Shown piece after piece: positions 1 through 7,971 of a stretch of DNA of 53,978 nt. Made by a program: the position numbers and the translations under genes. The stretch lies in assembly GCF_025567095.1 (NCBI RefSeq), contig NZ_JAOQJH010000026.1. The stretch is one strand, 5' to 3'. The notes below the pieces were generated by a model. That model did not search any database. It worked only from the letters and a program-made list of their open reading frames with translations, and was not told where the DNA came from. Source of the stretch: Anthropogastromicrobium aceti (GTDB lineage: Bacteria; Bacillota; Clostridia; Lachnospirales; Lachnospiraceae). The number at the start of each line of letters is the position of its first letter. The first letter of the stretch is position 1.

Positions 1-137
1 AACGAGCAGTTGCCTGTACAACATTTCGACAAAATTCGACATCATTGTCCGATAATTGCAAAAAGTTTCTTGGCTTTCCCGCCCGACTTTTTGGAATCCT
101 CGGCCATTCAATGACCGAGTCATTCACTATCTGATAC
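1..137. other. Intergenic left edge, no gene seen
   Basis: No convincing open reading frame, RNA gene or repeat is visible here on either strand. The stretch may be the distal part of an upstream intergenic region cut by the window edge. Confidence 0.4.
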
Positions 138-166
138 TTGCAATCTTCGAATTGTACTGATATACT
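138..166 (+). promoter_or_regulatory. Predicted sigma-A promoter of mtnN
   Basis: TTGCAA at 138-143 and TATACT at 161-166 are separated by exactly 17 bases. Transcription would start near 173, just before the stem-loops of the mtnN leader. This was found by eye only. Confidence 0.6.
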
Positions 167-174
167 GTATCTTA

Positions 175-234
175 CCGGGGGCGCAATCTCCCCTGGGGTC
201 AGTTCACTAAACTCCAGTTTATCCGTGCCTGACC
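175..234 (+). promoter_or_regulatory. Two-hairpin leader of mtnN, class unknown
   Basis: Two adjacent stems fill most of the predicted 5' leader. Stem 1 pairs 175-181 (CCGGGGG) with 190-196 (CCCCTGG, one G-U). Stem 2 pairs GGTCAG 197-202 with CTGACC 229-234, and inside it AAACT 209-213 pairs with AGTTT 216-220. The two stems abut with no unpaired base and could stack. I do not recognise a known riboswitch class, and no U-tract follows. It may control translation, or may simply be a stable leader. Confidence 0.4.
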
Positions 235-265
235 TTAATTGTCAAGAAAGGTGGTTTTTGTTTTT

Positions 266-973
266 ATGAAGAAAACACTTGGTATTATCGGTGCCGAGCA
301 GCAGGAAATTGATCTGTTACTTGAGCGCCTTTTGCTTGAAAAGACCGTCAAAAAAGCCGGACTGTCTTTTTTCTGCGGCACAATTGATTCCTATCCAGTT
401 GTAATTGTAAAGGCCGGAATCGGAAAGGTAAATGCCGCAGCCTGCACACAGATGTTAATTGATCTGTTTGATGTGAAGATGATCGTAAACACAGGTGCTG
501 CTGGATCCTTAGATTCCCGCATCAATATTGGCGATATTGTTGTCTCCAATGAGGTAATCCAGCATGATCTCGACGTTACAGATCTTGGCTATAAGCCAGG
601 TGATGTTCCAGGTACTGGAAAGGTATTTACCTCTGATAAGCTGCTCCATGATCTGGCTGTTTCCTGCAGCCATGAGGCAAATCCGGATGTTACAGTCTAT
701 GAGGGCTTAATCCTAACTGGAGACCAGTTTATTTCAGGACAGGAAAAGAAAAATTGGCTTATTGACACCTTCCATGGTCTTTGTGCTGAGATGGAAGGCG
801 GTGCAATTGCTCATGTTTCCACAATCAATGAGGTTCCATTTTTAATAATCCGCTCTATCTCCGATAAAGCAGATGGAAGCGCAACTATGGATTACACCCA
901 GTTTTCCAAGATGGCATCATATCACTCTGCTCGTCTCGTTGAAGCATTGATTGAAAAACTGTTGGCACTATAA
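266..973 (+). CDS. mtnN: 5'-methylthioadenosine/S-adenosylhomocysteine nucleosidase
   Basis: This cytosolic enzyme hydrolyses MTA and SAH, the by-products of polyamine synthesis and methylation, releasing adenine. The protein (235 aa from this start) fits the family length. Family features seen are the N-terminal beta strand KTLGIIGAEQQEIDLL, the glycine-rich NTGAAGSL segment, the substrate-binding EMEGGAIAH segment and the late RSISDKADG motif, which carries the catalytic Asp. An in-frame TTG at 239 would add nine residues, but ATG 266 is preceded by AAAGGTGG at 247-254 and begins exactly where the family does, so I chose it. It lies 62 bases upstream of thioredoxin and may be co-transcribed with it. 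Confidence 0.93.
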   Translation: MKKTLGIIGAEQQEIDLLLERLLLEKTVKKAGLSFFCGTIDSYPVVIVKAGIGKVNAAACTQMLIDLFDVKMIVNTGAAGSLDSRINIGDIVVSNEVIQHDLDVTDLGYKPGDVPGTGKVFTSDKLLHDLAVSCSHEANPDVTVYEGLILTGDQFISGQEKKNWLIDTFHGLCAEMEGGAIAHVSTINEVPFLIIRSISDKADGSATMDYTQFSKMASYHSARLVEALIEKLLAL

Positions 974-1035
974 TTATTTTACTTGAATCATCACCCCTAC
1001 TTGGGTGCATACTATTTCGCGAAAGGAGTTTTACT

Positions 1036-1347
1036 ATGTCCGTTTTAACAATTACAAAAAGCAATTTTAATGAAACTGTTTTAAAATCTGATAAGCCAGT
1101 ACTTCTTGATTTCTGGGCTTCATGGTGTGGTCCATGCCGTATGCAGAGTCCTATTATTGATCAGCTTGCCGCTGCTCATTCCAATGTCGTATTTGGAAAG
1201 GTAAATGTAGATGAGGAGGCAGATCTTGCCGCTGAGTATGGCATCACCTCTATCCCAACATTGATCATCTTTAGAGATGGCAGACTGATTAATCAGGTAA
1301 CAGGTGTTACCTCTAAGGCTTCCCTTGAGCGCATGCTTGGTCTGTAA
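1036..1347 (+). CDS. trxA: Thioredoxin
   Basis: A classic 103-aa cytosolic thioredoxin, a dithiol-disulfide oxidoreductase that keeps cytoplasmic protein thiols reduced. The active site WCGPC lies at about residues 30-34 inside LLDFWASWCGPCRMQSP. The cis-proline segment SIPTLIIF is at about residues 72-79, and the C-terminal glycine motif VTGVTSK is present. The start has GAAAGGAG at 1020-1027. It follows mtnN after 62 bases, a gap that includes a small CACCC/GGGTG hairpin without a U-tract, and it is followed by a strong hairpin at 1386. A thioredoxin reductase gene is not in this window. Confidence 0.95.
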   Translation: MSVLTITKSNFNETVLKSDKPVLLDFWASWCGPCRMQSPIIDQLAAAHSNVVFGKVNVDEEADLAAEYGITSIPTLIIFRDGRLINQVTGVTSKASLERMLGL

Positions 1348-1385
1348 TCCTGCATTATTTTAATAAGATAATAATAGGATTTTTG

Positions 1386-1415
1386 ACTCCCCCGTTTTTT
1401 ATAAAACGGGGGAGT
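1386..1415 (+). terminator. Strong hairpin after trxA, probable terminator or attenuator
   Basis: A perfect 13-bp stem: ACTCCCCCGTTTT at 1386-1398 pairs with AAAACGGGGGAGT at 1403-1415 across a 4-base loop. It lacks a clear downstream U-tract, so it may end transcription inefficiently or act as an attenuator before the queT remnant. Confidence 0.5.
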
Positions 1416-1448
1416 TCACATGTTTGATTTGAAAGGCTATACATATCT

Positions 1449-1940
1449 ATGAGAAATAAACAAGTTTTACCTATGGTGTAGGCAGCTTTAATTGCAGCAA
1501 TGTATGTTGTTTTAACATGGCTTGCAAATATTTTCGGATTAGCAAATGGTGCAATTCAAGTTCGCTTTTCCGAGGCGCTCACCATTCTTCCTTATTTTAC
1601 ACCAGCAGCAATTCCGGGACTTTTTGTTGGCTGCATAATCAGCAACACCATAACCGGCGCTGCAGTATGGGATATTTTATTTGGCTCACTTGCCACACTT
1701 ATTGGCGCTTTCTTTACTTATAAGCTGCGCCATATCAGCAAATGGCTGGCACCTCTGCCGCCAATTTTAGCTAATATCCTTGTTGTTCCGCAGGTTCTTC
1801 GCATCGTCTACGGTGCACCAGACTCCATCTGGTACTTAACAGCCACAGTTGGCATAGGTGAAGTAATCTCCTGCGGCATACTTGGAATGATTCTTTTGTT
1901 TGCACTGCAAAAGAATGCCAATCAAATTTTTCAATCATAA
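1449..1940 (+). pseudogene. queT: QueT-like queuosine-precursor transporter, interrupted by in-frame TAG
   Basis: QueT proteins are small membrane S-components of ECF transporters that import queuosine precursors. The reading frame starts at ATG 1449, after GAAAGG, and gives MRNKQVLPMV. It then meets TAG at 1479-1481 and continues in the same frame as AALIAAMYVVLTWLAN. The residues on both sides of the stop match the family N-terminus, where Gln or Glu normally sits, so a single CAG or GAG to TAG change explains it. The rest (to 1940) is intact and hydrophobic, with the family hallmark IQVRFSEALTILPYFTPAAI. A restart at ATG 1500 lacks a ribosome site and would lose part of the first membrane helix. 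TAG ends other genes here, such as tadA, so the codon is not reassigned. A sequencing error cannot be excluded. Confidence 0.75.
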
Positions 1941-1944
1941 TCAC

Positions 1945-1979
1945 AAAAGCCACACTCATTAAATGGGTGCGGCTTTTTT
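1945..1979. terminator. Terminator between queT remnant and hslO
   Basis: AAAAGCCACAC pairs with GTGCGGCTTTTTT across a short loop. There is a U-run on the plus strand and an A-run at the 5' base that becomes a U-run on the minus strand. The hairpin sits between convergent queT and hslO and can serve both. Confidence 0.75.
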
Positions 1980-1981
1980 AA

Positions 1982-2848
1982 TTACATCATTTCTTTTAAT
2001 TCATCTGGTGTAAAGACATACTTAGAATTGCAAAACTGACAGCAGGTCTCAATATTCTCTCCTGCATCAATCATTTCCTGAATGTCTGATTTTTTAATAC
2101 TTGCGATTCCTCGTGCAAAACGCTCCTTACTGCATCCGCATTTAAATGAGACAGCCATGCGATCAAGAACTGCAAGCTCCATATCGCCAAGAAGCTCCTG
2201 CAAAATATCTTCCGGTGTTTTTCCACTGTCGAGCATTGCTGTTACTGAAGATACTTTTGCCAAACGCTTTTCTAGTGCAGAAATGGTTTCTTCTGATGCA
2301 TCTGGCATAAGCTGAATAATAAATCCTCCTGCCTGACGTACAGTATTGTCCTTATTCATCAGCACGCCTAATCCAACACTAGATGGTGTCTGCTCGGAGA
2401 CAGCAAAATAATATGTCAAATCCTCGGCAATCTCTCCGCTTACAAGATCTGTCTGTCCCACATACGGATCCTTCAGACCAATATCTTTGATTACGCTTAG
2501 CACACCCTTTCCAATAGCACCTGCTACATCAAGTTTTCCAATAGAATTTGCCTGAATAAGTACAACCGGATTTTGCGCATATCCCTTTACATGGCCATGA
2601 GAATCAGCTGTTACTGTCAAAGAACCAATTGGGCCATCACCCTGAATCTTAACAGTCAGAAGCTCTTTATCTCCCTTCAGCATGCTGCCCATCATGACAG
2701 CTGCTGTCATTGTACGTCCTAAAGCTGCGGTAACAACCGGACTTGTATTATGTGCATTTCTTGCATATTCTGTAAGATCTCTTGTGGTTGCGGCAAACGC
2801 ACGGATCTGACCATTTGCAGCCGTCGCACGAATCATATAGTCGCTCAT
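1982..2848 (-). CDS. hslO: Redox-regulated holdase chaperone Hsp33
   Basis: Hsp33 is a cytosolic chaperone that becomes an active holdase when oxidised. The 288-aa protein begins with the family pattern MSDYMIRATAANGQIRAFAA. It ends with the redox zinc switch, CGC at about 237-239 and CxxC at about 270-273, so all four cysteines are present. The start has AGAGGAAG upstream. It follows a SAM methyltransferase gene after 17 bases and is the last gene of the apparent 6.4-to-2.0 kb operon. It ends at the bidirectional terminator at 1945-1979. Confidence 0.95.
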   Translation of the reverse strand: MSDYMIRATAANGQIRAFAATTRDLTEYARNAHNTSPVVTAALGRTMTAAVMMGSMLKGDKELLTVKIQGDGPIGSLTVTADSHGHVKGYAQNPVVLIQANSIGKLDVAGAIGKGVLSVIKDIGLKDPYVGQTDLVSGEIAEDLTYYFAVSEQTPSSVGLGVLMNKDNTVRQAGGFIIQLMPDASEETISALEKRLAKVSSVTAMLDSGKTPEDILQELLGDMELAVLDRMAVSFKCGCSKERFARGIASIKKSDIQEMIDAGENIETCCQFCNSKYVFTPDELKEMM

Positions 2849-2865
2849 GTTTCTTCCTCTTTTCT

Positions 2866-3630
2866 TTATAAGTTTTGCAGCGGTGTCTTTCCCTTTTCGC
2901 GTGCTATTATGTACACACGATCGGTATCTTTCGTTGCAGGTGCACCATTTTTATCAATTGCAGCAAGAAATATCATGCCCGACTCTTCAATTGCACAGCG
3001 CACCTCATCAATAGAAAACGCACGCTGCTCATGATATTCGTCAAAACGTTCATAACGATTATCCTCTTCCTGCACAAACAACGTCAGCGCATAGCTGTTG
3101 ATTCGTTTTTCTTCATCATAATCATTATCCCAAATAAAGCTTACCTCTTCATCTGCATCACAAAAACTCTGACAGCCAATACTCTTAAAGTAATGGTCAG
3201 TCTTTAGATCAAATAAAAATATGCCATTTGGATCCAGATAATTATTGACAAGACGGCACACATTAACAAGATCATCGTATTCAGTCAGGTAATTCATTGT
3301 GTCACACAAGCTAATTACCGCGCGCACAGTTCCGTAAAGCTCAAACTCTCTCATATCCTGATTCAGATATAAAATAGATCTTCCACTTTGCTCACGCTTT
3401 TCAACAGCCTCTGCCAGCATTTCTTCTGAATTATCCACACCGATCATGTCAAATCCCTTCGCATCAAACATCTCGGTTAACGTTCCTGTTCCACAGCCTA
3501 GCTCCAGCATCAAACCATCCTCAATGCCAAATTTTTTAAGCTGATCGGTTACAAAATTGCACCACTCCTCGTATGGAATTTCCTCCATCATACGATCATA
3601 GACAAGTGCAAATGCATGATATGCGTTCAT
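2866..3630 (-). CDS. Class I SAM-dependent methyltransferase
   Basis: A soluble Rossmann-fold methyltransferase of about 254 aa. The SAM-binding motif I is LMLELGCGTGTLTEMF, the acidic post-I strand is GFDMIGVDNSEEML, and motif IV-like ISLCDTMNYLTEYDDL is followed by a later FLFDLKTD segment. The N-terminus NAYHAFALVYDRMMEEIPYEEW is typical of clostridial paralogues with unknown substrate. I chose ATG 3630 over an upstream in-frame start at 3672 because homologues begin at this FA..YD segment. It lies 49 bases after the FUSC gene and 17 before hslO, so it is probably in the same transcript. Substrate not predictable. Confidence 0.82.
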   Translation of the reverse strand: MNAYHAFALVYDRMMEEIPYEEWCNFVTDQLKKFGIEDGLMLELGCGTGTLTEMFDAKGFDMIGVDNSEEMLAEAVEKREQSGRSILYLNQDMREFELYGTVRAVISLCDTMNYLTEYDDLVNVCRLVNNYLDPNGIFLFDLKTDHYFKSIGCQSFCDADEEVSFIWDNDYDEEKRINSYALTLFVQEEDNRYERFDEYHEQRAFSIDEVRCAIEESGMIFLAAIDKNGAPATKDTDRVYIIAREKGKTPLQNL

Positions 3631-3679
3631 AAATTCCCACGCCTTTCTTTTTTCTCCTCCACAACGGTTCAAGAACTTA

Positions 3680-4738
3680 TTATACCTGATTTGAAGCTAA
3701 TTTACAAGATTTTGACATCATCCAATAAAATAGAATACAAAATACTAGTGCAAAAGCAACACCAAACACGTTCTGTATCACACGCAAACTTACTGCACCC
3801 TTAAGTCCATAAGTCTGCGCAGCAATTGCAAGTGCGCCAAACGTATTAAATACTGCCTGCCATCCATATTTTACTGAAAATCCAACTCCGATTCCTCCGA
3901 TAATTCCAATATATGCGTATATCGATGGCGGAAGCAGATAATACAATGCAACAAAGCAGATTACACCAGCAATGTTTCCAATAATTCTTTTTCTGACTCT
4001 ATACTGCATATCCTCCATGAAAGGTACTATTGCTGACATAGCTGCAATACCCGCCCACATTGCTCTCGGCATTTTACATACCTGTGCAATAAAAAGCACT
4101 GTTGGCACACAAAGTATCTGGCACAGCTGCCATTTTGTTCTTGAGGATGTAATGTCAAATTCTCTTATAATATCTTTAATTGTTCTCTTATAAGTTCTAT
4201 TTTTATGATTTCTGAAAAATACAAGACAGGTAAGCAATGCTCCTACCACCATTGCTGCTAATCTCATCTGATAACTTTTTCCTGTCACGTCATATCCATA
4301 CAAAAGTAAGTATCCCAAAACTAAAGTTGACTGGTTAAACATAAATGGATTGTGACATCCAAAAATAATAAATACTGCAAGTGCTGCTATATTCAAAAGT
4401 ATACCCAACACAGGTGACACATGATTAGCCAAATGTGGAAATACTGCCATAATTACAAAGAACAATACAAGTAATATCGTTGACTGTCCTGTATGGATTC
4501 CCAAATCTGCATTTCTAAATACCATAAGGCATAATAAAACTACTACACCTACAATACTATTTTCATTACCAAACAAAATGCTAAAAACAGTAACAAAACC
4601 AAAGCAAAATATCATTGTGAGCGCAATCTTTACAAGATATACAAGCATATGATATGCTTTTTCCTTCCCTGTCCCACTTGTCTTAAGCATTTTTTTTGAT
4701 CCTGCCTGATTTAACTGCAATTCCTGATAAAACGTCAT
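3680..4738 (-). CDS. FUSC/aromatic-acid-exporter-like membrane protein
   Basis: A 352-aa integral membrane protein with two halves. Each half carries several hydrophobic helices (first near 30-145, second near 200-345) joined by a basic loop (FFRNHKNRTYKRT). This layout and the segment MPRAMWAGIAAMSAIVPF resemble the FUSC/YccS and aromatic acid exporter families, which export small aromatic or acidic compounds. The start has AGGAGG. It follows the histidine kinase gene by 24 bases, so the two-component system may control it or sense its substrate. Substrate unknown. Confidence 0.7.
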   Translation of the reverse strand: MTFYQELQLNQAGSKKMLKTSGTGKEKAYHMLVYLVKIALTMIFCFGFVTVFSILFGNENSIVGVVVLLCLMVFRNADLGIHTGQSTILLVLFFVIMAVFPHLANHVSPVLGILLNIAALAVFIIFGCHNPFMFNQSTLVLGYLLLYGYDVTGKSYQMRLAAMVVGALLTCLVFFRNHKNRTYKRTIKDIIREFDITSSRTKWQLCQILCVPTVLFIAQVCKMPRAMWAGIAAMSAIVPFMEDMQYRVRKRIIGNIAGVICFVALYYLLPPSIYAYIGIIGGIGVGFSVKYGWQAVFNTFGALAIAAQTYGLKGAVSLRVIQNVFGVAFALVFCILFYWMMSKSCKLASNQV

Positions 4739-4762
4739 ATCTTTCCTCCTAGTATTTTATAA

Positions 4763-5791
4763 TTATTGTAATGGGAGCTGCACAACAAACCTGCATCCTC
4801 CATATTCGCGATTTTGTGCTTCAATCGTTCCGCCTGCACTGTCAATAATTCGCTTTACAAGTGCAAGACCAAGACCATTTCCTTCTGCCTTATGAGAACC
4901 ATCTGCCTGATAAAACTTATCAAATATCCTGTTTTTTATTTCCTCGTCAATTCCAGAGCCTTCATCTTCCAGAATAAATTTTACCTGATCATTTTCCTGT
5001 TTTAAAAACATCGTAATTATTCCCTGATTAGGACTAAACTTAATGGCATTATCTAAAAGATTTATCCAGACATGCATAAAAAGTCCTTCATTTCCTACAT
5101 ATTTAACAGCCTCCATCTCTACCTGAAATCCAATTTCCTTCTGTGTCCACTTTGATTCTAGAGAAAGTAGTGCCTGTCTAATCTGCTCATCAAGACGATA
5201 TTTTGTCTTTTTCATTGGAATATTCTGATTTTCCAGCTTAGACAGCAGAAGAATATTTCCAACAAGACAAGACAATCTCTGAGTATTAAACAGGATTTTC
5301 TCTACATATTCATTTTGTTCATTCGAAAGCTTCTCTCCCTGTAGCAGCATCGTATAGCCCTCAATTGCATTTATAGGTGTTTTAAACTCATGTGAAACAT
5401 TAGAAACAAAATCCATCTGCAATATTTGTGTAGCACGAAGCTCTTTTGTCATCACATTAAAGCTATTATATGATTGTGCCACTTCTGCAATACGACTGCT
5501 TGTTTCTAACTGTTTATCAAAATCTCCCTGCGAAACATCCTTCATTGCCTCGCTAAGCTTTGTGATCGGCTCTAAAACCTTTCCATTTAAAAGCACTGTA
5601 ATTAATCCTGCAATCATTGTATTAAAAATCAACAGCCAGACAATCGCAGGAATATTTTCCGGCATTTCCAGAAAATGCTTTAAAAACGCAAAAAGTAATG
5701 CTGAAATTATCATCGAACAGGCCAATGCCAGCCAAATAATGCCTGTCAGATATGTGCGAATTTTAAATTCCTTCTCTTTTCTTTTTTTCAT
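4763..5791 (-). CDS. Sensor histidine kinase
   Basis: A 342-aa membrane kinase. Two membrane helices lie at about 15-37 and 46-68 with almost no extracellular loop, so it probably senses a membrane or intramembrane signal. They are followed by a HAMP domain (LEPITKLSEAMKDVSQGDFD), the phosphoacceptor H-box SHEFKTPINAIEGY, the N-box NLLDNAIKFSP, the G1 box EDEGSGID and the G2 box GNGLGLALVKRI. It overlaps the response regulator gene by 4 bases (ATGA), indicating coupled translation. The compact sensor is like those of intramembrane-sensing kinases that respond to cell-envelope stress. Confidence 0.92.
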   Translation of the reverse strand: MKKRKEKEFKIRTYLTGIIWLALACSMIISALLFAFLKHFLEMPENIPAIVWLLIFNTMIAGLITVLLNGKVLEPITKLSEAMKDVSQGDFDKQLETSSRIAEVAQSYNSFNVMTKELRATQILQMDFVSNVSHEFKTPINAIEGYTMLLQGEKLSNEQNEYVEKILFNTQRLSCLVGNILLLSKLENQNIPMKKTKYRLDEQIRQALLSLESKWTQKEIGFQVEMEAVKYVGNEGLFMHVWINLLDNAIKFSPNQGIITMFLKQENDQVKFILEDEGSGIDEEIKNRIFDKFYQADGSHKAEGNGLGLALVKRIIDSAGGTIEAQNREYGGCRFVVQLPLQ

Positions 5792-6462
5792 GATTTCTTT
5801 ACCACCTTATATCCAATCCCTCGCATAGTGACAATTTCAAAATCAGAATTTTCCTTAAATCGCTCTCTAATTCTTCCAATATGAACTTCGATCGTATGCG
5901 GGTCAGCCTCTGTCTCCACGCCCCAAACATCGTCCATCAGCTGCTGTTTTGTAAATGTACGTCCTGGCGATGCTGCCAGTTTGTACAAAAGCAGAAATTC
6001 CTTTTTGGGAAGCACCTGAGTTTCTGAACCTATTTTAACAGTCATTTGATCATAGTCAAATTCTGTAGAACCAATTACGATTTTATGTTCGTTAAGTATC
6101 TGTGCCCGCCTCAGCAATGCGCCCACTCTTAAAACCATCTCATTTACATTGACTGGCTTTACCATGTAGTCATCGCTTCCTGACAAAAATCCCTGACGCA
6201 TATCATCAAACGTACCTTTTGCCGTAATCATCAGCACTGGAATCTGATATCCTGCTGCACGAAGCTTCGAAACAAGCTCATACCCATCCATTACAGGCAT
6301 CATGATATCAGAAATAATCAGATCAATATATTCTGTATCAAGTGTTTTTAATGCCTGCAAGCCATCTGACACGCATTTGATCTGATATCCATTTTTTTCA
6401 AGTACTTTTTGAAACAATTGACTCAATTCCTTATCGTCTTCCACTATTAAAATCTTAAACAT
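5788..6462 (-). CDS. OmpR-family response regulator
   Basis: DNA-binding partner of the adjacent kinase, about 224 aa. The receiver domain begins FKILIVEDDKELSQLF (acidic pair ED), has the phosphoacceptor Asp in LIISDIMMPVMDGYEL, and has Lys in the DDYMVKPVN segment. The C-terminal winged helix carries LLYKLAASPGRTFTKQQLMD and HTIEVHIGRIRERF. I start at ATG 6462, preceded by GGAGGAG; an upstream ATG at 6510 adds 16 unconserved residues. It is the first gene of the minus-strand operon down to hslO. The about 270 bases upstream are shared with the divergent gene at 6732. Confidence 0.93.
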   Translation of the reverse strand: MFKILIVEDDKELSQLFQKVLEKNGYQIKCVSDGLQALKTLDTEYIDLIISDIMMPVMDGYELVSKLRAAGYQIPVLMITAKGTFDDMRQGFLSGSDDYMVKPVNVNEMVLRVGALLRRAQILNEHKIVIGSTEFDYDQMTVKIGSETQVLPKKEFLLLYKLAASPGRTFTKQQLMDDVWGVETEADPHTIEVHIGRIRERFKENSDFEIVTMRGIGYKVVKKS

Positions 6463-6648
6463 GTCTCCTCCATATAAAAAACAATGATAAGAATCACTGC
6501 CAGTATGCAAAAAATAATTTTTCGGTTTTTACGCTATCTGATCATAATATTAACTTTCTTCCTTTCTTAATTGCTGCCTGTAGCATACAAATGCAAGCTC
6601 AATTAAACCTCAACAGAGGCTGACTTTTCCCAAAAACACTTTATTTTA

Positions 6649-6677
6649 TTTACAAAAACAAAAAAATCCAGTATACT
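6649..6677 (+). promoter_or_regulatory. Predicted promoter of the 6732 gene
   Basis: TTTACA at 6649-6654 and TATACT at 6672-6677 with a 17-base A-rich spacer. It lies 55 bases upstream of the ATG. Confidence 0.6.
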
Positions 6678-6731
6678 CATTGTATGGTGAATCTACATTG
6701 ACATGATCTCTCACAAAGGAAAGGAAACAAT

Positions 6732-7727
6732 ATGATTTTATCCTATATCCGAAAAAATCAGTGTAAGCGCCTTTTTTACCCGCTGATGCTGCTTGGCGTC
6801 GTCATTTTTCTTGTCTGGCGCTCGCCTGTCACTGAATATGTGACAAAACGCACCATCAGCAATGCCGTGCTCATCAATGATTCCATGGCAAAAAAGGTTT
6901 TGTATGCGAAAATTAAAACGGGGACACTCTACTACAGCGGCGAGGACTGTCTGGCAGGCGGTGAGCTCGTTGGACATTATTACTACGAGCTTATAGGCGG
7001 AAGCTGTCATTTTTATCTCATCCGTGCTGTGGCCGGCTATCCAGCTTCCAAAACACTTGAAGGACAGACTATTATAGGACGCGTTGATGCTTTTGAACCC
7101 GAAATTCTAGATCCGCTCACACAAAAGCTTGCTGAAGATATTTCATGGGATGCAAAATCCCTTAAAAGCGTTTGCCAGAAATATTTTGTCAACCAGACTG
7201 CCTATCTAAACAGGCGTGAAATTGTGCTTATGGTTGTCCTTCTTTTGGTGTTTGTCTTAATGATTGTGGTTTTTATTCGCACATTTTTATATATCATAAA
7301 TCCACGTCTAACAAAAACCTACCGAAATCTGGAGCACTATGGCAATCCTGAGAAAATTTTAAATGATGTGGAAAAACAAATTGGTCGAAGGATTCTTCTG
7401 CAGACAAAGACACTTATTCTGACGCCTCGCTATCTTGTTGAGCTCTCTGATGATATATGTGCCATTATCCCACTGCCGGAAGTATTATGGATCTATGATC
7501 ATGCTGCTATGCGCCGTACCATAAAGGGACGCCAGTTAAGCTATACAATCCATGTTGTCACCATGAAGGGTGAGGAATATACACTGACTGGCAAATCACA
7601 TCGTGAAGTCAGCGCTATATATCACGAGCTAAATACTCGTTATCCGAATTTTTTCTTCGGTTATTCAAAAGAACATCAGGAAATGGTTCAATATGTGCTG
7701 CATGAAATGAAAAATGAAAAAGCATAA
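6732..7727 (+). CDS. Unrecognised two-TM protein
   Basis: 331 aa. One hydrophobic helix lies near the N-terminus (about 15-30) and a second, strongly hydrophobic one at about 164-190. Between them is a 130-residue segment expected outside the cell, and after them a 140-residue cytosolic tail. The tail contains strand-rich sequence (LILTPRYLVELSDD, PLPEVLWIYDH, YTIHVVTMKGEEYTLTGKS) that reads like a PH-like domain. No catalytic motif is visible. The ribosome site AAAGGAAAGGAA precedes the ATG. It is monocistronic, with its own promoter and a terminator at 7888. The family is not recognised with certainty; the topology is inferred from hydrophobicity. Confidence 0.75.
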   Translation: MILSYIRKNQCKRLFYPLMLLGVVIFLVWRSPVTEYVTKRTISNAVLINDSMAKKVLYAKIKTGTLYYSGEDCLAGGELVGHYYYELIGGSCHFYLIRAVAGYPASKTLEGQTIIGRVDAFEPEILDPLTQKLAEDISWDAKSLKSVCQKYFVNQTAYLNRREIVLMVVLLLVFVLMIVVFIRTFLYIINPRLTKTYRNLEHYGNPEKILNDVEKQIGRRILLQTKTLILTPRYLVELSDDICAIIPLPEVLWIYDHAAMRRTIKGRQLSYTIHVVTMKGEEYTLTGKSHREVSAIYHELNTRYPNFFFGYSKEHQEMVQYVLHEMKNEKA

Positions 7728-7780
7728 GAAATCTGTATATAAAATGAATCAGAGGACATAATAAAAATGTCAGAAATCTA

Positions 7781-7840
7781 GCGGCATTTTAAATGCCGCA
7801 GTCAGCTGACAGGCGGTTATGATTCCCCCCTCTAAACCGC
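7781..7840. other. Three consecutive intergenic palindromes
   Basis: Perfect GCGGCATTT-T-AAATGCCGC (7781-7799), then GTCAGCTGAC (7801-7810), then GCGGTT 7813-7818 pairing with AACCGC 7835-7840. No U-tract or gene is associated. This may be a structured 3' UTR or a repeat relic. Confidence 0.4.
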
Positions 7841-7887
7841 ACAGCTTACAAATGATATCATTTATTATTTATCCTCCCCTTTCAAAG

Positions 7888-7915
7888 AAGAGCCTGCGCA
7901 GATGCACAGGCTCTT
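7888..7915. terminator. Terminator between the 6732 gene and metY
   Basis: AAGAGCCTG 7888-7896 pairs with CAGGCTCTT 7907-7915 around a 10-base loop, followed by TCTTCTCT on the plus strand. It lies between convergent genes. Confidence 0.65.
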
Positions 7916-7933
7916 TCTTCTCTAGAAGACATA

Positions 7934-7971
7934 TGATACCCACAGCTTGTGACTTTTCGACCCTTGTATCA
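7934..7971. repeat. Short copy of the TGATAC-bounded repeat
   Basis: 38 bases bounded by TGATAC (7934-7939) and GTATCA (7966-7971). The interior includes AGCTTGTGACTTTTCG, identical to the 3' part of the 166-nt element at 10362-10527. The stop codon of metY (TGA on the minus strand) is the first half of the right-hand terminus, so the element abuts the gene. Confidence 0.6.

Noticed and set aside
1479..1481. TAG as a reassigned (pyrrolysine or other) codon
   Set aside because: TAG ends tadA and the LuxR-type gene normally, and there is no sign of a pyl system.
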